64,000 bases of DNA from Mesorhizobium sp. M3A.F.Ca.ET.080.04.2.1 (GTDB lineage Bacteria > Pseudomonadota > Alphaproteobacteria > Rhizobiales > Rhizobiaceae). The DNA lies in NCBI RefSeq assembly GCF_003952525.1, contig NZ_CP034451.1, positions 3,720,001-3,784,000 on the forward strand. The letters run 5' to 3'. Below the pieces are notes generated by a model. The model searched no databases. It had not been told where the DNA came from and saw nothing but the letters and a program-made list of their open reading frames with translations. Positions 23,701-31,964 of this stretch are shown here, piece after piece. Every line of letters begins with the position of its first letter. Positions within the stretch are counted from its first letter, which is position 1. Both the position numbers and the translations under genes were made by a program.

Positions 23701-26700
23701 ACTTTGCGTTTGCCCAACTGACTGTTTGGCCAGAATGCAGAAGCGGCCTGCTGCCATTGCTGCTCTATGTCCTCCACCCGTATGCGCGCAACGGCAGCCT
23801 CGTCATAGCGGGCCGACAGGTCCTTGCGAGACTTGCGATAGTCTCCGATTGCCTCATTGAGAGTGGCGAGGGCTCCCCGCAACTGGGCGAAATCTCGATC
23901 AAAGACAATGCTGACGTCATAGCCGGCACTGTCCTGGAGTGCCGCTGCTAGTTTTCGCAGCGCTTCGAGCTCCGCTTTTGACGCGTCGCCTTTGGCGCGC
24001 AGGCCGATGCTCACCAGGAAGGCGTCGAGTGCGGTCGCTAGAACCTCGGACGCATTCTTGAGGGTCTTTGCCCCTTCGAGCAAATTGTCCTGCCAGCCTG
24101 ACGTCCACTCGGTGACATCTATAAGACGCAAGACCGACCGCATCTCCACCGACTGAAATGCGAGACCTGTTTCGGCGGCAATATGCTCCAGCGCCAGCCG
24201 GTTTGCCTCGTCATGGGAATCGCGCGATGGCCAGGACAATCTCGGAGCGTGCTGCCGCTTGTTCTTGAGAGCGATGCCGAGCGCCAGATAAGGCGTCAGA
24301 CCATTGACATGGTGCCGATGCAGCGCTTCGACATAGGCATTCAGTTCGTCGCGACGGACGCGAAGCCGCTCGTTGATCGCAATCCACTCCGCTGCGTCCA
24401 CGCGCACGCCGCTTTCCCAGCTGATCCTGAGCTGGGTGAGAAAGTTGCGTCGGTCCGCCTTGCTGGAATGGAGTTCGAGACAATGCGCGCCCAGGCCATG
24501 TTCGCGCAGGCGGCGATACACCACATCGAGCGCCGCCGTCTTCTCGGCCACAAACAGCACGGTTTTGCCAACTGAAAGACAGTTGGCAATCATGTTGGCA
24601 ATGGTCTGGCTCTTGCCAGTGCCGGGAGGACCGATGATGACAAAATCGCGACCCTCAGCGGCGGCAAGACTTGCGGCGGTCTGTGAGGAGTCGGCCGGCA
24701 GCAGCAAAACCATGTCGGACGGGGCATAGTGCCGGTCGAGTTCGCGCTCGTCGCGGAATGATGCGCCATTGCCCTCGAAAGCTATCTCCGGCGTGTCGAT
24801 CAGATGGCGCACGACACGGTTTTCGCGCAGCGCATCGGTACGCTCGACCAGATCCTTCCACATGAGAAACTTGGCGAAGGAAAAGGTCGACAGCGCCGTC
24901 TCGTCCACCACCTCCATGCCGGGGACGTCGCGCACTGCCTGGCGCATAAGACCGAGCAGCCTCGGCACATCAACGCCGCTTTCGTCCTCGGGCAGCTCAC
25001 CGGAAAACTGTGGCAGTTTGAGCTCGAAGTCGCGTTCGAGAAACTGCAACAAGGTTGCGTTGAATCGCGGTTCATCTTCATGGAAGCGCAAGGTAAAATG
25101 CGATGTTGCGCTGCGGCGCTCGATTTTGACCGGTACGAGCAGCAATGGCGCGCGATAGCTGCGCTCGTCCTCGGCCTTCTTCTTCCAGCGCAGGAAGCCG
25201 ACCGCCAGGAAGAGCGTATTCGCGCCGCCCTCGGCAAAATCGTTGCGCACTTGCCGGTAAAGATCGATCAGCCGGGATTCCAATTGACGCCCATCGAGCG
25301 TCGACGGGAGCTCGTCGCGCAGAAGCGCTTCCGCGGCAAAGCCACGCTGGAGGTCACGTCCGTGCACCTCGCGATAGAGGACAGCATCCCGCTCGCCCAG
25401 TGGATTCTGTTCGGGGAGCGAAATCAGCCGGATCGAAGCGCCTGCCATCAGACGGTCCTCGAGGTAGCCGACGTCAGTACAAAGAAACGGAATTGTCTTC
25501 TTGGAGTCCGGAAAATTGAGCAGGCGGTTCCGCAGTGTCAAATCGAGGAGCTTTTTCTGCCAGCGGTCGATCCGTCCGGCCGCTGTCGTCGGCTTTACCT
25601 CGACGATCTCGACCGGCAGGGCTACCACGGCCGGTGCGGCTGGCAACGGCAACGCGATTTCGGTTGCCGCCTCTGCATCCACGCTGCGGCGCGTCGGTTC
25701 GTGCGAAGCAAGCGGTGTGATGCCGCCGCTGCGCGAGCGGCGTATATCGATGGCTGCGACAAAGGTGGCTACCTGCGTTTCGTCGAGCCGCTGTTCGATT
25801 GCGTGTTGGGCAGCCTCCAACGTCATCGCCGGCCGATGCGTCACGCCTGTCGTCTCAAACACGATGAGTTCGCGCGATGCCAGCGCCTTGCGGACCTCCA
25901 TGGCATCGGGTTCAATGGCGTTGGCGAGCGTCCTTTGTGTCATCCAGACGCCGACGGCCGCGTGTCCCTGAAACATCAAAACGACGGGATGCAAGCCCGT
26001 CGCCTCCAGGGCGGACGCGAATAACAGACTGGTATCGAGACAGGTTGCCAGCTTTTCTGCCGTAATAATTGAGGGACGTCGAATTTTTTGGCCGCGGCTT
26101 TCGAAGCTCGCAGGTGGCTCTGCATAATGCAGCGATAGGCCAGCAATGGCCGAATAAATTGCGGCCGCCAGCATGAATGCGCGTTGCGGATTGCCGCTTT
26201 GATAGCCATCGAGGCTGGAAGGATGACCATGCGCTGCGAGCAGCTCCGCTGCGGAACGCAGCAGTCCTGCGATCGCCGGGTCGTTCGGCATGACGAATGC
26301 GGCGAGCAATTGCGCCATATCGACGACGCCACCCCATTCGTCGCGGGCAAGCAGGCGCACCGCAACGCGCTGCTCGGCCAGCACTGCGCCTCCTGAGGTT
26401 AGGCGCAACGTTATCTCCCCGCGCTCAGCCTCGTTGAGACCGGCCAGATAGCCGGCGTCGAGATCGATTTTTCGATCGCTTAAGGGAAGCCGGTCGCCAG
26501 CAACGATCCGATCAATTGTCCAGCTTTTGGCGCGCAAAAAAGGGGGGTTCGATGTCAGCTCGAGAGTGCATTTTTCGAAACCCTGCTGGGTCGGGTTGTT
26601 GAGCGCGATAGACCGGATCACCGGAATAGCATTTTGGAAGGACGCATATGTAAAGCTGGCGGCGATGTCCGCCACGACTTCTATTACGGGCGCGGCTGAT

Positions 26701-26738
26701 ATACCGGCAGCATCGCCAGTCTCCGAACTCGTTTCCAT
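20775..26738 (-). CDS. Giant DUF4011-SF1 helicase-Vsr-like nuclease-DUF3320 protein (Hhe-like)
   Basis: A 1987-residue cytoplasmic protein. The domain order is: an N-terminal beta-rich/transglutaminase-like region (about 1-380); DUF4011 around residue 400 (KLLDLTLRNRLLNFP); an SF1 helicase with Walker A GPPGTGKSQT near 703, Walker B VVIFDEASQ near 1331, GDPKQLPP near 1358 and a helicase IV-VI set (HYRSRNESLI, TRARQELIVFS); a Vsr/MTES_1575-type nuclease with FRVDIGI and GVECDGATYH near 1670; and a C-terminal DUF3320 (about 1820-1930). This architecture is known from anti-phage defence as the DUF4011-helicase-Vsr type (hhe). The ATG at 26738 is chosen where protein-like composition begins. It heads an operon with SbcD- and SbcC-like genes, an unusual partnership. 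Confidence 0.9.
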   Translation of the reverse strand: METSSETGDAAGISAAPVIEVVADIAASFTYASFQNAIPVIRSIALNNPTQQGFEKCTLELTSNPPFLRAKSWTIDRIVAGDRLPLSDRKIDLDAGYLAGLNEAERGEITLRLTSGGAVLAEQRVAVRLLARDEWGGVVDMAQLLAAFVMPNDPAIAGLLRSAAELLAAHGHPSSLDGYQSGNPQRAFMLAAAIYSAIAGLSLHYAEPPASFESRGQKIRRPSIITAEKLATCLDTSLLFASALEATGLHPVVLMFQGHAAVGVWMTQRTLANAIEPDAMEVRKALASRELIVFETTGVTHRPAMTLEAAQHAIEQRLDETQVATFVAAIDIRRSRSGGITPLASHEPTRRSVDAEAATEIALPLPAAPAVVALPVEIVEVKPTTAAGRIDRWQKKLLDLTLRNRLLNFPDSKKTIPFLCTDVGYLEDRLMAGASIRLISLPEQNPLGERDAVLYREVHGRDLQRGFAAEALLRDELPSTLDGRQLESRLIDLYRQVRNDFAEGGANTLFLAVGFLRWKKKAEDERSYRAPLLLVPVKIERRSATSHFTLRFHEDEPRFNATLLQFLERDFELKLPQFSGELPEDESGVDVPRLLGLMRQAVRDVPGMEVVDETALSTFSFAKFLMWKDLVERTDALRENRVVRHLIDTPEIAFEGNGASFRDERELDRHYAPSDMVLLLPADSSQTAASLAAAEGRDFVIIGPPGTGKSQTIANMIANCLSVGKTVLFVAEKTAALDVVYRRLREHGLGAHCLELHSSKADRRNFLTQLRISWESGVRVDAAEWIAINERLRVRRDELNAYVEALHRHHVNGLTPYLALGIALKNKRQHAPRLSWPSRDSHDEANRLALEHIAAETGLAFQSVEMRSVLRLIDVTEWTSGWQDNLLEGAKTLKNASEVLATALDAFLVSIGLRAKGDASKAELEALRKLAAALQDSAGYDVSIVFDRDFAQLRGALATLNEAIGDYRKSRKDLSARYDEAAVARIRVEDIEQQWQQAASAFWPNSQLGKRKVQKLLQGYVTEGVADPQHDLLLLRLMQDRRATVEANILSGKPIGFAALDTDTHRIDQILSMAERLRQTLRLPGLGTEDFKALLQATAPSLRSGAADSTMRYGAARFLAASAAFEAAKTQFAIPAGKTPSWAEHDNPLTELTTAMGDLLDARHLLRDWTSWCGIRRRAVSHNLGALVDDIEAGLVRPAEAQSAFRLAYVRWWLPATLDADPVLRNFRRFQHEHAIEDFREIDDLVRAQASLRVISAIAHGLPAVQGVPRNSELGLLRHQMELQRPSRSIREMIGAMPTSFAKLAPCMLMSPLSIAQYLPPDQALFDVVIFDEASQITTWDAVGAIARAHQTIIVGDPKQLPPTNFFGRNEEDEEVVEHEKDLESILDEAKAAGIPVRDLRWHYRSRNESLIAFSNHHYYQNRLITFPSPTVEDRAVQLRKITTGIYDRGKSRTNRIEAQAVTDEAVSRMRRWLALPEKDRPTLGVITFNAQQQSLILDLFDKARQTEPELEWFFADERIEPAIVKNLENVQGDERDIILFSITFSQDNAGKRSMDFGALNRDGGERRLNVAVTRARQELIVFSGFAADQIDPNRTKAIGVQHLKAFLDFAERGAVALPAQERGSVGALESPFEEAVAAELEKRGWTIVPQVGISGFRVDIGIRHPDLAGAYLAGVECDGATYHSSATARDRDKVREQVLRGLGWNIVRVWSTDWWFDLEGCTERLHASLAALLEESRRKQAEQQESEAAIHWDMGHKVDPMDPLPAEDLASAGEPEHPSIKSEPELVAAPLATGERPSASAGILPAAAHSTHDTVPTGGRYRLTDLTGFSTSPDQFYDFVYRGTLRSMVDAVIEQEGPLRDDVLAQRIARAHGWLRTGNKIRERIDLHLREFDRTEESSGSFLWKRGTVVDLLDYRMPFDADARRSIADIPIAELAAVVVANEDILEQSDPALDLARLLGVERLAAISRSRLDEAIDRAQRNLAST

Positions 26739-27409
26739 ACCCCATCCCCTATTTTCATTTACGATAGAACTTTGCCGCCAGAATTTGAAAGTAAATTCTC
26801 GGTATGGTCGCCGCTTATGTCCAGCAGCATAGATTTCTAAAAGTGTTACCGCCCAGATAACGGTCGAAATGGAGACAGGCGATAATCGGTCGTCACGATT
26901 GGAGGGGATCCAAAAGTCGCGGAAATCGGAGCGCCGGCGCACGCTGCTGAAACCCAAGACGGGCAGGACGTCATCCGCAAATGTGTGGCGGTCCGGGCGC
27001 CATGGACCAAGCGTTGCGCGCCTATCGCGAGCGCTGTCGTGGCGCCTATCGCGGACTCGGACCCAGCCCGACAGTGACGGCGAACCTCGATCGGCCTATC
27101 GGTGAGGCGGTCGAATTCCGCCCATAGACTATCGAAAGGCACGCACTTCCAGCTCTATCTCCTCGTACGCGTTGCCGGCTACCTAAATTCGTGCGCGCGG
27201 TCCAATGCCTTTGATTGCTGATGTCGTTGTGGAGACGTTTGATCGCTGAAGCATTTGTTTGCTGACCTAGCGGCGCGGGGGGAGGTCATTTATTGGGTAC
27301 ATCTCCAGCACTCTATGTGCGATCGCGAGGAAAATTTGTCCAGACAAGCGAATTCATCGAATCTGGACTAATCAATAAGTATAATGATGGTAAGATTCGG
27401 GGGGCAGGA
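26739..27409. other. Divergent intergenic region of the defence genes
   Basis: This stretch separates the minus-strand helicase operon from the plus-strand SMC-like ATPase gene and should hold both promoters. The middle (about 26880-27200) is GC-rich with broken open frames and may be gene debris. The part from 27290 is AT-richer. No repeat or attachment site was recognised. Confidence 0.45.
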
Positions 27410-30094
27410 ATGGCCGAGGTTGGACTTTTGGAATGGGCGGATAAGCAGCCCGACTGGATTAGGGATGCCTTAAGAAGACACGCCGCGCGGCCGGGCTTCA
27501 ACCTCGAGCAGGAGGATAAGGCCGGTGTAACAGCTCGGGTCCGCCACGTCGGTGGATTTACCGCTGATCTGCCCGAATGCTCTCCGCTCTCGGCGGAGCA
27601 TTTGAGGGCCAACAGTTCGAACGAGCCGCGCGCGGTGCTTTGCTCACTCGGCCCCGTCAAGCATTTGAACCGCCTCGCCGAAGAGCAGCAACTGCGTTTC
27701 GCCACCGATGGCATCACCATTATCTACGGCGACAATGGAAGCGGAAAGAGCGGCTATTGCCGGATCGCGAAGAAGCTTTGCCGTAGTCTGACGGCGGATG
27801 ATCTTCTTGGCAACGTGTTCGAGATCGGCACCAAACCGCCAGCCGAAGTGCTTGTCCGGTTTCTCGAAGAGGGTGCTACGGAACCGACCCCCATAACCTG
27901 GAAGGACGGAACGCTGCCCCCCGCGTCAATTGCACGGATCTCCGTTTTCGACTCCGCGAACGCTCGCCTCTACGTCGATAAGCAAAACCGTATCGGTTTT
28001 CTGCCCGCAGCCATCGCGCTTCTCGAAAGCCATGGACGTCACCGCACCGAGCTCGAAGCCGACTTCCGGGAAGAAATCAAAGCGATCGAAAAGAACCTAA
28101 AGACACCATTGCCGAGTGGGTACACAGCTGCCGGCGCGGTCGTAAAGCTGCTGGCTCGTCTCGAAATCAAGTCAAAGGACGTGATGCCTTCCGCAGCCGA
28201 AATCAAAAACCTCGCTGCCCTCTCAGAGCAGGACATGGCTGATCTCGCTGGCCTCGAACAGGCTCTGGCAAGCGACCCTTCAACGATGGCGACAAAGCGT
28301 CGGCGTGCCAAGGCGGCCTTGGAAAAACTGCTGACTGCATCTGAACAGATCGACGCGGCTCTCTCAGCGGCGGCCCTCGAGATTTATCGCAATCTATATG
28401 CAACAGCCGATTCTACAGCGCAGGCTGCACAACTTGCCGCCTCAGGAGCGTTCGCGACTATGCCGTTGAGCGGCGTTGGGCTTTCTCCCTGGCGGTATAT
28501 GTTCGACCATGCACGAGCCTATTTAGCGAGCGTCACTGGCATCGATCATCAGCACTTGCCAGATCAGGAAGGCGATCGTTGCATGCTCTGCCAGGAGCCG
28601 ATGACGGCGGACGCCGCGGGGCGGATCCAATCCTTCAATGACTTCGTAACGGGCGCCGCAAATAAGGCGGCGCAAGTCGCATCTATTGCCCATGAAGAGG
28701 CCCTGCGCCAAATCAAAGGACTCACCATTGCGACCGGGGAGGCGGTTGAGGCGGCTCTCGGAGAGTTTGGCGATCTGTCCGCCGCACGCAAGGCGATGGT
28801 GGCCCTGATCTCGGCATATTATGTCGAGGCAGGTAAAAGGCGTGATGCAATTGTCGTTGCGGCTGCGCTGTCCGAGTACGCTGCGTTCCCGCAACTTGCG
28901 GCGCCAGTTGCATCGAAACTCCGAACGGAGGCGGAGGCGCTAGAGGCCGAAGCGCTGACGGACGACAAGGCAGCGGCCGACGACGGGAACCGCGCTACCG
29001 ATCGAGCTCGTCGCGATACACTCAAGGATCGGAAAAAACTGGGCGACGATCTCACCATCGTTCTCGCGCGCTTGGCGAATCTCGAAGAGCGGCGCAAGCT
29101 TCTCTCATGCTGCGATGCTGTCGAAACAGGCTCGGTGTCACGGCAGATGACGTCGCTTCGACGAAGCCTCGTCATGCAGGATCTCGAAAAGCGCGTCGTC
29201 GCCGAGATTGAGACTCTGGCGTTAACGCACATCCCGTTCGCAGTTAATGATCGTAGTCAAGATGGGCAGAGCTATTTCGAGGTCGGGCTCAACGCGGCAA
29301 AAGCGATCTCAAACAGCAAGGTCTTAAGCGAAGGAGAGCAGCGCGCGCTTGCCCTGGCCTGTTTCTTAGCCGAGGTCGGAGGAGACACATCGCGTCAAGG
29401 CATGATCATCGACGACCCCGTGTCATCTCTCGACCATGTTCGGATCAGGCGGGTCGCGGCAAGGCTCGTAAAAGAAGCGGCCACAGGACGTCAGATTATT
29501 ATTTTCACCCATAATCTTCTGTTCTTCAACGAGGTGGTTGACGCAGCTGCGCAGGCCAATCCGCCGATTCCCCTTGTTCGAAACTACATCAACAAGTCCG
29601 AATCTGCCGGTTTTGGCTTGATTAGCGAAACTGACGAGCCGTGGATCGCACAGTCTGTCACGAAGCGCATCGAGACTCTCAAGACGCGCCTGAAGAGCTT
29701 CGACGGCGCCACTGATTTCACCACCGATGCTTGGCGAAGGTCAGCGAAGGATTTCTACAGCGATCTTCGGGAAACCTGGGAGAGGCTCGTTGAAGAAATC
29801 CTGCTCGGTAAAGTCGTCGAGCGATTTAACAGCGATGTCAAGACACAGAGCCTGAAGGGTGTGGTGGTCGAGGACGAAGACCACAAGCGAATCTATTGGG
29901 CCATGAAGCGAGTTTCGGAGCGTTCTGGACATGACATGGCGTCCGCCAAGGCCATTCCAGTTCCAACACCAAACGATATGAAGAGCGATCTTGATGGAAT
30001 TGACCAATATCGTATCGACACCACCAAACGAAAAAAGGATGCCGAAAAGCGCCGGATTGAATTCGAACAGCCTCCCAAGGCGACTGTACTCTAG
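27410..30094 (+). CDS. SMC-like ABC ATPase with Cys hook (RloC/AAA_13-like)
   Basis: An 894-residue ATPase. Walker A is GDNGSGKSGY near residue 107, followed by coiled coil, a possible zinc-hook motif (RCMLCQEP, CxxC) near 390, more coiled coil, an ABC signature LSEGEQRALALA near 638, Walker B MIIDDPVSSLD near 663 and a FTHN switch near 700. The C-terminal domain has R-x3-E (RETWER) near 784 and a GHD about 55 residues later. That is reminiscent of HEPN-type RNase domains in RloC/PrrC-like defence ATPases, but I cannot prove it. The ATG at 27410 (MAEVGLLEWADKQPDW) fits the family better than the earlier one at 27293. It stands alone and converges on the truncated nuclease gene. Confidence 0.8.
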   Translation: MAEVGLLEWADKQPDWIRDALRRHAARPGFNLEQEDKAGVTARVRHVGGFTADLPECSPLSAEHLRANSSNEPRAVLCSLGPVKHLNRLAEEQQLRFATDGITIIYGDNGSGKSGYCRIAKKLCRSLTADDLLGNVFEIGTKPPAEVLVRFLEEGATEPTPITWKDGTLPPASIARISVFDSANARLYVDKQNRIGFLPAAIALLESHGRHRTELEADFREEIKAIEKNLKTPLPSGYTAAGAVVKLLARLEIKSKDVMPSAAEIKNLAALSEQDMADLAGLEQALASDPSTMATKRRRAKAALEKLLTASEQIDAALSAAALEIYRNLYATADSTAQAAQLAASGAFATMPLSGVGLSPWRYMFDHARAYLASVTGIDHQHLPDQEGDRCMLCQEPMTADAAGRIQSFNDFVTGAANKAAQVASIAHEEALRQIKGLTIATGEAVEAALGEFGDLSAARKAMVALISAYYVEAGKRRDAIVVAAALSEYAAFPQLAAPVASKLRTEAEALEAEALTDDKAAADDGNRATDRARRDTLKDRKKLGDDLTIVLARLANLEERRKLLSCCDAVETGSVSRQMTSLRRSLVMQDLEKRVVAEIETLALTHIPFAVNDRSQDGQSYFEVGLNAAKAISNSKVLSEGEQRALALACFLAEVGGDTSRQGMIIDDPVSSLDHVRIRRVAARLVKEAATGRQIIIFTHNLLFFNEVVDAAAQANPPIPLVRNYINKSESAGFGLISETDEPWIAQSVTKRIETLKTRLKSFDGATDFTTDAWRRSAKDFYSDLRETWERLVEEILLGKVVERFNSDVKTQSLKGVVVEDEDHKRIYWAMKRVSERSGHDMASAKAIPVPTPNDMKSDLDGIDQYRIDTTKRKKDAEKRRIEFEQPPKATVL

Positions 30095-30115
30095 CCTAAT
30101 GACTATTGTCGTGTA

Positions 30116-30445
30116 TTACTGGCCCTCACTGGCTTCATCCTGCTGCGCATGCCGGTGTCCGCCTGCCGCGGGCGAAGCCGACGTGACGAGGAAGTATCGC
30201 GAGGGCGCCAAGCCATCAATGGCTGTGCGCTCGCTCTTCATCTTGGATTTCAGCGCCGAGAAGCCTGACCGCTGGTAGTGCTTCGCCTGCACAATGTCGC
30301 CGCCGGCAAGGGCATGTCGACCATCCATCGCGTCGTCCGGTCCCTCGGGAAAGGCCTCGAAACGCTTGTCGATCTCGCGACCTACGAGGTCGCGGGCCAA
30401 ATCCTCAAACTCGTTATGGGACAAACTCGAGAAATCATAAGCCAT
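30116..30445 (-). pseudogene. Truncated Mrr-type restriction endonuclease N-terminal domain
   Basis: Encodes MAYDFSSLSHNEFEDLARDL followed by EGPDDAMDGRH, GGDIVQAKHYQRSGFS and PSRYFLVTS. These are the acidic and Q-x-K motifs of an Mrr/PD-(D/E)XK nuclease domain as found at the front of large restriction or STAND-NTPase defence proteins. After about residue 90 similarity stops and the frame ends, with no continuation visible downstream. I infer that a larger defence gene was cut short, leaving 109 residues. The nuclease active site looks complete, so a residual product is not excluded. Confidence 0.6.
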
Positions 30446-30624
30446 GCGCCCAGATTGAGTGCCCATTTGGTGGGCAGACAAGCAACCGGGGGCACAATTG
30501 CGTCGTGCCTCTCCATTACCAACAAAAAGATAAACGCGCTTTCCAGGCGATGCGGTCGGATGATCGTTTCGCGCTTGGCAAAAGCGAACGGATTAGTCTA
30601 TGGCTCTCGGCGGGGGGGCGAGTT

Positions 30625-31962
30625 ATGCGACGGGTGCGAATCCTTCAAGTAGGCGATATTCACTATCCGGATTGGCATCCTTCCTCTAGCAACATCGATG
30701 CCAAGGATAGCAAGTTCGCTCCGAAAATAACGCAGAAGCTACGCGCGTCTTCGCTGCGTGCCGTCTTGACGAAGCTTCGGCGGCTGACGACTTCGAAGCC
30801 CTTGGATTCGATCGCCTTCATGGGGGATTTCACGAGCCGTGGCGACAAGACTTTCATTGCTTCGGCATTCCAGCATTTCACGTTGCTCTGCCGCGCACAG
30901 GGGCGCAGTTCAAAGGCGCTTCCGTTGATATTCGTACCGGGAAATCACGATGTGAACCGTGATGACGCGCGCGAACTTGGACCGACTGAGAAATTCAGCG
31001 AAATGGCGAGTTTAGCCGCCCGCTTGGGTTGGCAGACCGTTCCCGTGGACCAACCCGTGCACTTCAGACTTCCGACAGGATCCGCAGGCGCAAACTTCAT
31101 CCTCGTCAACACAGCGATAGGCAGTTGGGAGCTTCAGAACCTTCCCGCGTTCCTTCGTGATCGTCTCGAGGCACTCGGTCCTTCTACAGAACCTGTAGAT
31201 CTCGGCTCGCCGGACACCTCGGGACATTCGCCCGCGACACCTCCCAGCGATCCAGACAAGGAGGCGTCCGACGACGAGTATTACGGTCAGATGGACACGC
31301 CATACATCTCGCGTGAGATGCTTGCAGGCCTACAGGAATTGCTCCAGCAGCCCGACATGCGTTACGGCATCATGATCGGCCATCACAATCTGCTGCCACA
31401 AAAGACTCCGCGCATTACGCCATACGCGGAGATGCTCAACAGCGGATTTGTCAGAACTCAGCTGCTGCAGGGCAACAAGCCTATCGTCTACCTGCATGGA
31501 CACATACATGCCGATCCGGTCGAGATCGTCAACGATCCAAGGTTTCCGGACGGCAAATTGATCTGCATCTCAGCACCAGAGATACAGTCAGGTTTCAATG
31601 AGCTCGTCTTCTTCACGACCGATCAGGGAGAGCTCGTCGGCATCCGACTTATACCCTACCGCACCAATGTCGCCGACGGGACGGTCATGGAAGGCGAACA
31701 TTGCTTCATCTCGACTATGTCCAACGGCAAGGCCTTTCTGAACAACGACACGTTTGACCTGATGCGCCGACTGCGCGACCATGCCACCAGGCGCGGGAAT
31801 GGGTTACTCTTCTGGGACGAGATCACTGAGATTGCCGCCTCCGCCGAGCTCGGGCTAGATTTGGAAGACTCTCTTCTGATGCTCCAAGCGGCGCGCTTCG
31901 TCGAGATAGACGGCCTCACGAAGGCAAACTCGGCTTGGCGCATTAAGGTAAGGGACGAATAG
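30625..31962 (+). CDS. Calcineurin-like metallophosphoesterase (first gene of three-gene operon)
   Basis: A 445-residue phosphoesterase with all five metal-site motifs: GDIHYPD near residue 10, GDFTSRGD near 70, PGNHDVN near 105, GHHN near 251 and HGHIH near 290. After the catalytic domain comes about 130 residues of unknown fold, perhaps a small winged-helix-like end (LLMLQAARFVEIDGL). The ATG at 30625 is chosen because the catalytic strand starts a few residues later. It is followed after two bases by the ATPase gene, so the two are co-expressed. Substrate is unknown; it is not close to the SbcD-like protein at 19.6 kb. A role in nucleic-acid or nucleotide cleavage during defence is inference. 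Confidence 0.85.
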   Translation: MRRVRILQVGDIHYPDWHPSSSNIDAKDSKFAPKITQKLRASSLRAVLTKLRRLTTSKPLDSIAFMGDFTSRGDKTFIASAFQHFTLLCRAQGRSSKALPLIFVPGNHDVNRDDARELGPTEKFSEMASLAARLGWQTVPVDQPVHFRLPTGSAGANFILVNTAIGSWELQNLPAFLRDRLEALGPSTEPVDLGSPDTSGHSPATPPSDPDKEASDDEYYGQMDTPYISREMLAGLQELLQQPDMRYGIMIGHHNLLPQKTPRITPYAEMLNSGFVRTQLLQGNKPIVYLHGHIHADPVEIVNDPRFPDGKLICISAPEIQSGFNELVFFTTDQGELVGIRLIPYRTNVADGTVMEGEHCFISTMSNGKAFLNNDTFDLMRRLRDHATRRGNGLLFWDEITEIAASAELGLDLEDSLLMLQAARFVEIDGLTKANSAWRIKVRDE

Positions 31963-31964
31963 AG

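Noticed and set aside
24804-26024. 406-codon open frame on the plus strand
   Set aside because: Entirely antisense to the DUF4011 helicase gene; composition rich in Arg/Gln/His typical of shadow frames.
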